Source: Bacteroidales bacterium M2
GTDB lineage: Bacteria > Bacteroidota > Bacteroidia > Bacteroidales > Muribaculaceae
Length of the DNA: 32,047 nt
Assembly: GCA_001689415.1 (NCBI GenBank)
Contig: LUJM01000001.1
Span: 18,813 to 50,859 of the forward strand
Direction: 5' to 3'
Both the position numbers and the translations under genes were made by a program. Shown here one piece after another: positions 9,064 to 15,480 of the stretch (position 1 is the first letter of the stretch; each line of letters opens with the position of its first letter). Under the pieces are notes generated by a model. The model was not told the origin of the DNA, did not search any database, and was given only the letters and a program-made list of their open reading frames with translations.

Positions 9064-9628
9064 GTTGAAATTGATTGGATTTTAAATAATTATTGATTTT
9101 CTGCGCCAGCATAGCCTTAGCTCTATGAAATTGCGATGCAGATGTGCTCTCTTTGATACCCAGTAGAGAAGCAATTTCCTTGTGTTTTTTCTCTTCGATT
9201 ACATATAGATTGAAAATAGTTCGATACCCTTCGGGCAGCTCTCTTATAAATCGATGAATCACCGGGGGCGGAATGTTGTCGATAGCCGGCATCTCATCGG
9301 GTATCTCAAATTCGTCATCACCCAATTCCACGAATTTGAAATTATAGTTGCGTTTGATAAAATGGATAGTTTCGTTAAAGACAATTCTTGACATCCAGCC
9401 CTTAATCGAACCTTTGCCCATATAGTTGAATGAACCTATCGACGAGAAAATCTGTAGAAATGAATTCTGCAGGATGTCTTTGATGTCATCTTCAACCGAG
9501 ATATACCGCGAGCAGATTGCAGTTAGATATCTTATATAGCGACAATACAAGACATGCATAGCTTGCCGATCATTTTTCTTGATCAGTTCAACTAAAACCT
9601 GTTCATTGTCTTGGGTGTCAAGATTCAT
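9053..9628 (-). CDS. ECF-type RNA polymerase sigma factor
   Basis: 191 residues. Region 2 spans about 20-90 (LYCRYIRYLTAICSRYISVEDDIKDILQNSFLQIF, then SIKGWMSRIVFNETIHFIKR). A short acidic linker follows. Region 4 runs from about 125 to 180 (LPEGYRTIFNLYVIEEKKHKEIASLLGIKESTSASQFHRAKAMLAQKI), where the helix-turn-helix contacts the -35 element. The product redirects RNA polymerase to a small regulon. The next gene overlaps it by 11 bp and likely controls its activity. No convincing TAnnTTTG box lies just upstream, so it may be autoregulated or driven from further upstream. The nearby NigD-like lipoprotein is a possible target, by position only. Confidence 0.93.
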   Translation of the reverse strand: MNLDTQDNEQVLVELIKKNDRQAMHVLYCRYIRYLTAICSRYISVEDDIKDILQNSFLQIFSSIGSFNYMGKGSIKGWMSRIVFNETIHFIKRNYNFKFVELGDDEFEIPDEMPAIDNIPPPVIHRFIRELPEGYRTIFNLYVIEEKKHKEIASLLGIKESTSASQFHRAKAMLAQKINNYLKSNQFQHER

Positions 9629-9677
9629 TGCAATATCTTAAACTTCACTCCGTTATCAGGACTTCGGGCTAATTACA

Positions 9678-9706
9678 CCCGGGATTGAACGGCGTTCAAT
9701 CCCGGG
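9678..9706. terminator. Perfect 13-bp inverted repeat between the NigD-like and sigma genes
   Basis: The arms CCCGGGATTGAAC and GTTCAATCCCGGG surround a 3-nt loop, and the flanks (TTACA / TTGTAA) pair further with a one-base bulge. It is placed as a terminator for the NigD-like gene, 43 bp past its stop. There is no T-run on the minus strand, so attenuation ahead of the sigma gene or a protein-binding palindrome is equally possible. Confidence 0.5.
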
Positions 9707-9748
9707 TTGTAAATGCTAATTTAATCAGATAAATCTATGTGCACAAAT

Positions 9749-10483
9749 TTAATCTATAAATCCTTTAAACGCAGGCTTTGCGAAATCCAAAGATGTGGCA
9801 TTATCCATGCCCCCCAAGTCGAACTCTACTGATTTGGGTCCTGTATATGAATTCCAATTCAATTTGATTATAATATTCTCCCCCTCTGCATGAGGCAGAT
9901 TTTTCAGATTGAAAGCGATTAGAGCATCACCGAGTTCGCCGTTAACGTCGCCGTTGGCATCGTGCCGCAATTCCAGTTCGTAAGGATTCTCAGGATTCAC
10001 ATCGGTGAGGAGGTTTATGCTGTGCCTTACGTTTAAACATCCCCATATGGTTCTGATACGGAGTGTGAGGTACCCATCTTCGGCAACGGTCAACCAGTCT
10101 TTTACAATTTCAATAGGGTCGTTACCGTATTTGGTGTCGTTGAGATCCCCGAGGCTCGGAACGGTGTTCTTAGTGCGGATGCTGTCGATCCAATTTACAC
10201 ACACGTTGCGAGTAGTTGCCGCACGGCTTTCCGACTCTGTGTAATTCACAAGTGCTCGCACTTCTTTTTTGCCAAACGGAGATGTCTTTAGGTTTGTAGG
10301 AATCAGTACTGTGTTCTCGTCTAACTGCATTATGAATTGTCCGTCGGGCTGAGGCTTGACAGTAACGACCGCACTTGGCTTAAGCATCCACGGGCCTTTA
10401 GAGTCTAAGTCGGAGCAGGAAGGCATTAACAACGCAGTGGCAGAAACAGCAGCTGCAATAATTGATAATTTAATCTTTCCCAT
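9749..10483 (-). CDS. NigD-like lipoprotein
   Basis: 244 residues. A lipoprotein signal peptide (MGKIKLSIIAAAVSATALLMPSC) has a lipobox-type MPSC with Cys23 as the lipidated residue. The rest follows the NigD-like pattern of Bacteroidales: an N-terminal domain with LDENTVLIPTNL and KEVRALVNYTE, then GNDPIEIVKDWLTVAEDGYLTLRI and a beta-rich C-terminal domain. NigD was named from the nigrescin locus of Prevotella and its function is not known. The frame extends to 10555, but the signal peptide fixes the start at 10483. A TCTATTTG at 10553-10560 (minus) is a weak -7 candidate. The protein probably sits in the outer membrane. Confidence 0.85.
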   Translation of the reverse strand: MGKIKLSIIAAAVSATALLMPSCSDLDSKGPWMLKPSAVVTVKPQPDGQFIMQLDENTVLIPTNLKTSPFGKKEVRALVNYTESESRAATTRNVCVNWIDSIRTKNTVPSLGDLNDTKYGNDPIEIVKDWLTVAEDGYLTLRIRTIWGCLNVRHSINLLTDVNPENPYELELRHDANGDVNGELGDALIAFNLKNLPHAEGENIIIKLNWNSYTGPKSVEFDLGGMDNATSLDFAKPAFKGFID

Positions 10484-10580
10484 ATCTTTTAATGTTTGAT
10501 GAATCAATGAATTTGCGATTTGAGTTTCGTTGCCCAACTTAATAAAAGCGAGCAAATAGAATTTGTGAAACTTAAATCAT

Positions 10581-10608
10581 TAAGTAACTCATAAAAAAGA
10601 GTTACTTA
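10581..10608. repeat. 10-bp inverted repeat upstream of the NigD-like gene
   Basis: TAAGTAACTC and GAGTTACTTA flank an A-rich 8-nt spacer, about 100 bp upstream of the NigD-like ATG. It could be an operator or a terminator hairpin. On the minus strand the loop is T-rich, but no T-run follows. Confidence 0.55.
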
Positions 10609-10715
10609 TCTACTCATTAAATCACACAGACGCAAAAATCTTGCATCAGAATTGAAAAAAAACACAAATTTCTATTATTGCATATTAGCTTCAAACTTTA
10701 TAAGCAGCTCATAAG

Positions 10716-10808
10716 CCGATAGTTACACCACTCTACTCGTCGCACGAAGAGAGCCATAACAATGCAGTGGTGGTGTGTAAGATGAGAGAGATTGCCACTC
10801 TTGTATAG
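10716..10808 (+). pseudogene. DUF488 3'-end relic (copy A)
   Basis: The + strand reads PIVTPLYSSHEESHNNAVVV, then CKMREIATLV and a TAG at 10806-10808. This matches the C-terminal signature of DUF488 proteins (VTLLYxAKDxxHNxAVVL). The N-terminal two thirds of the gene are absent. The nucleotide stretch 10731-10794 is closely repeated at 14470-14530 (one 3-bp gap, few substitutions). Confidence 0.65.
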
Positions 10809-10939
10809 GCACCCTATATCGGCCAGATTATATCACATGTCCCGGACATGGTCGCGGAAGCACCCGTTCTTCATGCCCTGATTTGCCAAAATAACATTAT
10901 TTCGAGAATTCAAGTCAATCTTAAATGAAAGAGCCGTGT
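10791..10939 (+). repeat. 149-bp direct repeat, copy 1
   Basis: It aligns without gaps to 12761-12909 with eight mismatches, five of them in the first 34 bp. The last ~70 bp are identical. Similarity stops abruptly after GAGCCGTGT. The copy contains a 15-nt palindrome (CATGTCCCGGACATG, 10836-10850). Its left end overlaps the DUF488 relic. Confidence 0.9.
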
Positions 10940-10991
10940 CACTTATCAGATAAAAGGCTGATTATGCTTAGTATGGATGAAATATTTTTAG

Positions 10992-10999
10992 TAACTTTG
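10992..10999 (+). promoter_or_regulatory. -7 box (TAACTTTG) of the AlbA_2 gene
   Basis: The box begins exactly 53 nt after the 149-bp repeat ends. The predicted start near 11004 excludes the ATG at 11001 and supports the ATG at 11025. Confidence 0.65.
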
Positions 11000-11024
11000 C
11001 ATGTATAGAATCAAATTATTCCGA

Positions 11025-12491
11025 ATGATAGCTAAAGAGGACATATTGGAATTGCTTAAGTCCACCGAATCATATCGCGTGGAACGCACTATAAGCACAG
11101 GCAACATGGATAAGTTCTGTGAGGCCATCTGTGCGTTTGCCAATGATATGCCCGGCTCCCGCAAGAACGGCTATCTGATTATCGGAGCAAAAGACGGCGG
11201 AAGTATTGCCGGAATGAAGGTGGATGATGCTTTGCTGAAAAAGATTGCAGGCATCCGCTCTGACGGCAATATACTCCCCCTGCCGACTATGTCAGTCGAG
11301 CGATTCTCTTTTCCTGACGGCGACTTGTTGGTTGCCGAAGTAAAACCGTCTGATTTACCTCCTGTCCGCTATCGCGGCAGAGTGTTTATTCGTGTCGGTC
11401 CTCGCAGGGATATTGCCACTGAAGCTGAGGAAAGAATCCTTGCGGAGCGTCGCTGCTCATTCATGGCAACCTTTGATGCGACCCCTTGCCTCAACGCCAA
11501 ACTGGAGGATTTGGACATTGATTACATCAAGACCAAATATCTCCCGATGGTTTTCGATGAGGAGACACTTGCAACCGATAAGCGCGACATCAAAGAGCAA
11601 CTTGCTTCTATTCATCTCTACGACCGAGACAACGATTGTCCGACTTACGCCGGCATAATACTTTTCGGAGCAAATCCCAAATATTTTCTTCTCGGCGACT
11701 ATGTGCAGTTTGTGCGATTTGCGGGGAAAGACAAAGGAGGCGATATACTTAATGAACGCCAATTTTCCGGACCTCTATTTAAGATGCTGCCGACTCTGGA
11801 ATCATTCGTAAAGGATGCAATCATCACACAGCGTCCGGTTCCAGAATCTCTGTTCCGTGAGCGTACCGTCTGGAATTATCCTGAGGGTGCTATCCGAGAA
11901 TTGCTGATGAACGCCTGTATGCACAGGGATTACCAAGCTAATATGCCTATCCGTCTTTATCAGTTTGACGATTATATCGAAGTGATGAATGCCGGTGGAC
12001 TGTATGGCGAAGCCCGACCCGAAAATTTCCCCTCGGTCAATGACTATCGCAATCCACTCGTGGCAGAAGCTATGAGAGTGATGAAGTATGTCAACAAGTT
12101 CAATCGAGGCGTAACCCGAGTTCAAGAGATGCTGAAGGATAACGGCAATCCTCCGGCAGAGTTTGACGTTAATACGATCACCGCCTTCCGCGTCAATGTC
12201 AATGCCACAAACGAATCCGACTTGTCGAAAGGCACAAGTCAACCCCCAAGTCAACCCCCAAGTCAACCCCTAAGTCAACCCCCAAGTCAATCGATTGATG
12301 AAATGATTGTAGAATTCTGCAAGGAACCTCGATCGAGCGCAGAGATAGCAGTTCATTGCGGATTTAAGGATGTCAAGAATTTTAGAGAACGATACTTAAC
12401 TCCTCTTCTTGGCTCTCGCATCCAAATGACAATTCCCAATAAACCTACAAGCCGTTTTCAAAAGTATATTGCAACAATACAAAAAGATTAA
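11025..12491 (+). CDS. AlbA_2 / HATPase_c_4 protein (Schlafen-AlbA-type ATP-binding regulator)
   Basis: 488 residues from the ATG at 11025; an ATG at 11001 exists but abuts the -7 box. Domains: an AlbA_2 nucleic-acid-binding domain (about 5-125, GYLIIGAKDGGSIAGMKV, VFIRVGPRRDIATEAEE), a GHKL-type ATPase region with the N-box IRELLMNACMHRDYQ and the G1-like IEVMNAGGLYG (about 280-330), a low-complexity SQPP linker coded by a 12-bp tandem repeat, and a C-terminal winged-helix-like domain (SSAEIAVHCGFKDVKNFRERYL). Such proteins are accessory genes, often in mobile or defence neighbourhoods, and are loosely called RecG-like or transcriptional regulators. The role here is not established. It lies between two copies of the 149-bp repeat. 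Confidence 0.88.
   Translation: MIAKEDILELLKSTESYRVERTISTGNMDKFCEAICAFANDMPGSRKNGYLIIGAKDGGSIAGMKVDDALLKKIAGIRSDGNILPLPTMSVERFSFPDGDLLVAEVKPSDLPPVRYRGRVFIRVGPRRDIATEAEERILAERRCSFMATFDATPCLNAKLEDLDIDYIKTKYLPMVFDEETLATDKRDIKEQLASIHLYDRDNDCPTYAGIILFGANPKYFLLGDYVQFVRFAGKDKGGDILNERQFSGPLFKMLPTLESFVKDAIITQRPVPESLFRERTVWNYPEGAIRELLMNACMHRDYQANMPIRLYQFDDYIEVMNAGGLYGEARPENFPSVNDYRNPLVAEAMRVMKYVNKFNRGVTRVQEMLKDNGNPPAEFDVNTITAFRVNVNATNESDLSKGTSQPPSQPPSQPLSQPPSQSIDEMIVEFCKEPRSSAEIAVHCGFKDVKNFRERYLTPLLGSRIQMTIPNKPTSRFQKYIATIQKD
12237..12290 (+). repeat. 12-bp tandem repeat in the AlbA_2 gene
   Basis: The unit AGTCAACCCCCA occurs four times (one unit has T for C) plus a half unit, encoding (SQPP)n between the ATPase and winged-helix domains. 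The 12-bp unit keeps the frame, so copy-number changes would alter only linker length. Confidence 0.9.
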
Positions 12492-12602
12492 CTTGAAGCC
12501 TGACTTGTGGCTTAGGCATCAAGTCTTTTGAAAAGTCGGAACTTGCATTTTATGTTTTTGATGGATTTTACTTTGTTAGATTGATAAAGACTCGGCTCTT
12601 TG

Positions 12603-12610
12603 TACTTTTG
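12603..12610 (+). promoter_or_regulatory. Possible -7 box (TACTTTTG)
   Basis: A TAnnTTTG match ends 4 nt before an ATG at 12615, the same geometry as the GT2 and AGCS genes. Confidence 0.4.
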
Positions 12611-12614
12611 CGGT

Positions 12615-12749
12615 ATGATTGAGCGCATTTGCATCAATCGAACGGTCTTGGTTGAGTGGCATAATTTTGCTCATAACTATTTGATTTTCAGCCATAAAAT
12701 TACGAAAAATTTGCCACTTACCAAATTTTTACACCACATATTTTACTGA
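12615..12749 (+). CDS. Possible 44-residue leaderless small protein
   Basis: The frame begins MIERICINRTVLVEWHNFAH and ends in a basic/aromatic tail (LPLTKFLHHIFY) with a TGA at 12747-12749. Only the promoter position supports it: a -7 box places the predicted transcription start on the ATG. I recognise no family. The codon composition is A/T-rich and not clearly coding. It could instead be the remnant 5' end of a lost gene. Confidence 0.3.
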   Translation: MIERICINRTVLVEWHNFAHNYLIFSHKITKNLPLTKFLHHIFY

Positions 12750-12760
12750 AAATCAGAGCG

Positions 12761-12909
12761 ATTTCCACCCTTGTACAGGTACCCGATATCGGCCAGATTC
12801 TATCACATGTCCCGGATATGGTCGCGGAAGCACCCGATCTTCATGCCCTGATTTGCCAAAATAACATTATTTCGAGAATTCAAGTCAATCTTAAATGAAA
12901 GAGCCGTGT
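12761..12909 (+). repeat. 149-bp direct repeat, copy 2
   Basis: About 95% identical to 10791-10939, with the same abrupt right boundary. One frame is open through it (ISTLVQVPDIGQILSHV and on to RIQVNLK, TGA at 12897-12899), whereas copy 1 has a TAG in that frame. It is therefore either decayed coding sequence or a fortuitous frame. Confidence 0.9.
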
Positions 12910-12961
12910 TGGATTAGTCTGATTTACCACATTTTATGTCCTCTGTATCAGAATATTTTTG

Positions 12962-12969
12962 TAATTTTG
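12962..12969 (+). promoter_or_regulatory. -7 box (TAATTTTG) of the DUF1016 gene, with a strong RBS
   Basis: The box begins exactly 53 nt after the end of repeat copy 2. The leader is about 26 nt and carries AGGAG at 12986-12990, 9 nt before the ATG. A canonical Shine-Dalgarno this good is unusual beside the other genes here. Confidence 0.65.
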
Positions 12970-12999
12970 TAATCAATATTACGACAGGAGATTAAAATC

Positions 13000-14076
13000 A
13001 TGAGCAAACTGATTAAGACCGATGCCGAATACTCCCGGTGGATACAGGAGCTAAAAGAAAGATACCGCCGTAGCCAGATTAAGGCAGCGACGCAAGTGAA
13101 CCGGGAGATGCTGCGCTTCTACTGGTCGCTTGGTCGTGACATTGTGGCTCGAGATGCAGAGAATGTCTATGGTAGCGGATTCTATCGAAATCTCAGTCAG
13201 GATTTGAAGGCTGCCATACCGGAAGCCGAGGGTTTTTCCCGGCAGAACCTGCAATACATGAAGAAGATGTATCTTCTTTATAGTGAGAATTCTGCAAATT
13301 GCCCACAACTTGTTGGCAATTCTAAATCTGAAATATGCCCACAAGCTGTGGGCGATTTTATTTTTTCAGTTCCTTGGGGACATCATCGAACACTGATAGA
13401 TAAATATTATGAGACTGGAGAACGAGAAACCGCATTATTCTATGTGCATAAAATAGTTGAAGGTGGTTGGTCACGTAATGTGTTAAAATCATTTATCGAC
13501 ACGAGCCTGCATCTGCGTCAAGGCAAAGCATTGACAAGTTTCTCCCGCTTGTTGCCCGCTCCCGACAGCGATCTGGCACAGGAACTGACAAAAGACCCAT
13601 ATATTTTTGACTTTACCGAAATGACCGAGCCATACAAAGAGCGCGAACTAAAGAAAGCTTTGATGGCGAATATATCCCGCTTTCTTCTTGAACTCGGTTC
13701 CGGATTTGCTTATATCGGGGAAGAGTATCGTCTTAAAGTCGGGCATACAGAGCAATTCATAGATTTACTGTTTTATAATGTAAAATTACACGCCTATTGT
13801 GTTATCGAGGTCAAGACCGGCACATTCGGTGCCGGCGATATTGGTCAACTCGGAACATACATGACAGCGGTAAATCACATCCTTAAAACAGAGCAGGACA
13901 ATCCCACTATCGGACTTCTGATATGCAAGGATAAAGACAATGTGCTTGCCCAGTATGCCCTTGAATCATCATCGCAACCTATCGGTGTAGCAGAGTTTCA
14001 ACTGACAAAGTTTATCCCCGACGAGTTCAAGAGTTCTTTACCCTCAATAGAGGACATCGAATTAGAACTGAAATAA
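13000..14076 (+). CDS. DUF1016 (YhcG-type) PD-(D/E)XK nuclease
   Basis: 358 residues. The N-terminal DUF1016_N domain (about 10-170, FYWSLGRDIVARDAENVYGSGF, GFSRQNLQYMKKMY, WGHHRTLIDK) is a DNA-binding/assembly module. The C-terminal DUF1016 nuclease domain has the PD-(D/E)XK ligands: EEYRLKVGHTEQFIDLLFY (D255), VIEVK (E270, K272) and GQLGTY (Q283). The family is widespread on mobile elements and near restriction-modification loci, and a nuclease role is inferred from the motif. All catalytic residues are present, so it is probably active. A variable insert (CPQLVGN...CPQAVGD, 101-119) sits before the conserved WGHH. Promoter and RBS are good. No restriction-modification genes adjoin it. Confidence 0.9.
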   Translation: MSKLIKTDAEYSRWIQELKERYRRSQIKAATQVNREMLRFYWSLGRDIVARDAENVYGSGFYRNLSQDLKAAIPEAEGFSRQNLQYMKKMYLLYSENSANCPQLVGNSKSEICPQAVGDFIFSVPWGHHRTLIDKYYETGERETALFYVHKIVEGGWSRNVLKSFIDTSLHLRQGKALTSFSRLLPAPDSDLAQELTKDPYIFDFTEMTEPYKERELKKALMANISRFLLELGSGFAYIGEEYRLKVGHTEQFIDLLFYNVKLHAYCVIEVKTGTFGAGDIGQLGTYMTAVNHILKTEQDNPTIGLLICKDKDNVLAQYALESSSQPIGVAEFQLTKFIPDEFKSSLPSIEDIELELK

Positions 14077-14140
14077 ACTGCATTTACTGCATTATTCGCA
14101 TATTGGTGTCTTGTTATTTCATATAAATCTTATCTCATCT

Positions 14141-14186
14141 ATAGGTTCAGTTCATCGGGCATATATAGTGCCCGAACTGAACTATA
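14141..14186 (+). terminator. Long bulged hairpin downstream of the DUF1016 gene
   Basis: ATAGGTTCAGTTC-AT-CGGGC pairs with GCCCG-AACTGAACTAT through about 17 bp with two small bulges and an A/T loop. It lies 65 bp after the stop codon, so termination is the simplest reading. No T-run follows, which lowers confidence. Confidence 0.45.
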
Positions 14187-14320
14187 CTTGAAGACTGGCA
14201 TCCAGTTCATTCCTACATTCGTAAATTAGGGATATTCAACTAATATCTAATTGATTATTTGCCAGAGTCATAGATGTTTCGCAACTTTGCAAAGAACCCC
14301 CGACGGACCCAGCACGGGCT

Positions 14321-14535
14321 TATTCGGGGGTAATTCTTCAAAATATAGCGCCAAGTACGGAGCTGAGGCATTGGTTTCACGAGGATCCCGACAATAGGTG
14401 GCATGAAGTCGAGCGCAAGTATAGCGAGAAACTGAAGGTCTCGGCGGCCTTTGCTTCGCTAAAACACTGCTCTACTCGTCGCACAAAGAGAGCTATAACA
14501 ATGCAGTGGTGGGTAAGATGAGAGAGATTGATTGA
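14321..14535 (+). pseudogene. DUF488 pseudogene, 5'-truncated and frameshifted (copy C)
   Basis: One frame reads VILQNIAPSTELRHWFHEDP and on through HEVERKYSEKL to SAAFASLK. The protein then continues in another frame as TLLYSSHKESYNNAVVGKMR and stops (TGA 14533-14535). Both halves match DUF488 (KDIAPSTELRKWFxHDP; TLLYxxKDxxxNxAVVL). The shift is explained by one missing A in the run at 14461-14464. The usual N-terminal VDRLWPRG part is absent upstream. Confidence 0.75.
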
Positions 14536-14610
14536 TTCCGGGATGAGGCGGGCAACATTTCAGACCAAGTCACTTCCTATTGTTGCTCGGGCCTCACCCC
14601 GGAGTTTTAG

Positions 14611-14820
14611 TTACTGTTCCGGATCGGGTTCGAGCCAAAAGAGTTCGTTGACGGTCTTGCCGAAAAATGCCGAAAGTTTAAGGGCGAGTTCGGTACTCGG
14701 CACATATTTATTGTTCTCGATAGCGAAAATAGTCTGTCGAGACACACCGATTGCCGCAGCGAGTTCTTGCTGGGACACTCGCTTAATGGCACGGTTTACC
14801 CTGATATCATTATTCAGCAT
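14611..14820 (-). CDS. XRE-family (YozG-like) HTH regulator
   Basis: 69 residues from the ATG at 14820, which overlaps the membrane-protein gene by 11 bp. A longer frame to 14880 would start inside that gene and is not needed. It is essentially one helix-turn-helix domain: RAIKRVSQQELAAAIGVSRQ, then TIFAIENNKYVPSTELALKL and a short tail (FGKTVNELFWLEPDPEQ). Small XRE proteins of this type are usually co-transcribed with a small membrane protein and repress their own promoter. The three ACTTTAC elements around the operon promoter fit that. Confidence 0.9.
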   Translation of the reverse strand: MLNNDIRVNRAIKRVSQQELAAAIGVSRQTIFAIENNKYVPSTELALKLSAFFGKTVNELFWLEPDPEQ

Positions 14821-15268
14821 ATTTCTTGAGTCTACGGTTTGAGACAAATAGAGTGATTTGGAAAATCGCGATATAAGCAATCACCAGCACAACGAAATTG
14901 ACAGGTATAGAAAGATAACGTATGCTGCCAAGAAGCTCGATCTGATTCGTCGTGATACATATCGCGGTGGCGATAGTCACAAAGGTTTTAAGAATAAGTG
15001 CGCAAGCAATGACTATGCACGCAATTCGTGACCGTAGGGCCGAGATGTACTCGTCCTCATTCTTTTCGCGCGACACACACAGCAAGAGGAGGGCTACATA
15101 GAACATGGTCATGGTTACAGAGTAGACAGTCTGAGAAACGACGTGGGTGGTGATCGATGTGATGCCGAGCAAAACGACAGCCACCGCACCTAAGAGCGAT
15201 GCTATCAGCAAGCCCCAACCGATTATCAGGTATCGGTGCGGCAAAAGTAGATTGGAATTAGAAAACAT
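14810..15268 (-). CDS. Four-helix membrane protein paired with an XRE regulator
   Basis: 152 residues with four predicted transmembrane helices (about 13-34, 45-66, 82-103, 120-145), a charged loop between helices 2 and 3 (SREKNEDEYISALRSR) and a basic C-terminus (SNRRLKKYAE). The size, topology and coupling to a YozG-like regulator recall DUF2975-type proteins, but I cannot name the family with confidence. It is the first gene of a two-gene operon. It may modulate the regulator or respond to membrane stress, which is inference from context. Confidence 0.82.
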   Translation of the reverse strand: MFSNSNLLLPHRYLIIGWGLLIASLLGAVAVVLLGITSITTHVVSQTVYSVTMTMFYVALLLLCVSREKNEDEYISALRSRIACIVIACALILKTFVTIATAICITTNQIELLGSIRYLSIPVNFVVLVIAYIAIFQITLFVSNRRLKKYAE

Positions 15269-15290
15269 AAAAATGAGTTTAGAAAAACGA

Positions 15291-15350
15291 TGTAAAGTTT
15301 AACGATGCAAAAGTACGCCATACTTTACATTTACGCAAGCATACTTTACT
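15291..15350 (-). promoter_or_regulatory. Promoter and operator array of the membrane protein-XRE operon
   Basis: The -7 box TACTTTTG lies at 15308-15315 (minus). ACTTTAC occurs at 15322-15328 and 15342-15348, both within the longer CATACTTTAC, exactly 20 bp apart, and in inverted orientation (GTAAAGT) at 15292-15298. The sites bracket the promoter, as expected for autorepression by the XRE protein. Confidence 0.65.
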
Positions 15351-15480
15351 AATTTATTTATAAAAAATGTTAAACACAGGATTTAACCTATGACTTCACA
15401 AAAAACTAAGGAATGAGAAACCATTAAAGTATTTTTTGCAAAAAATAACAGAATAATTTCTTTAATTCAAAACATCTCGC

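Larger units (their letters stand above)
10556..11024. other. Intergenic region with hairpin, DUF488 relic and first 149-bp repeat
   Basis: From left to right it holds an A/T-rich part with a 10-bp inverted repeat (10581-10608), the decayed 3' end of a DUF488 gene (10716-10808), the first copy of a 149-bp direct repeat (10791-10939), and the promoter of the AlbA_2 gene. I see no intact gene. Confidence 0.8.
12492..12999. other. Intergenic region with a possible small gene and second 149-bp repeat
   Basis: It contains a promoter-like TACTTTTG box and a 44-codon open frame (12615-12749), then the second 149-bp repeat (12761-12909), whose weaker similarity reaches back to about 12750, and the promoter of the DUF1016 gene. 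I see no other gene. Confidence 0.75.
14077..14610. other. Intergenic region with hairpins and a DUF488 pseudogene
   Basis: Holds a bulged hairpin (14141-14186), an A/T-rich stretch, a GC-rich stem (CCCCCGA at 14297-14303 with TCGGGGG at 14324-14330) and a frameshifted DUF488 relic ending at 14535. No intact gene is visible. Confidence 0.75.

Noticed and set aside
11001..11024. ATG at 11001 as the start of the AlbA_2 gene
   Set aside because: It directly follows the -7 box, before the predicted transcription start.
12761..12899. The open frame through repeat copy 2 as a gene
   Set aside because: It has no start of its own and is interrupted by a stop in copy 1. Treated as a relic or chance.
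10791..12909. Insertion sequence ends
   Set aside because: The repeat is direct, not inverted, and no transposase lies between the copies. It is not a simple IS.
14141..14186. Integron attC-like site
   Set aside because: The hairpin is bulged like attC, but the consensus GTTRRRY/RYYYAAC core sites are absent and no integrase is visible.
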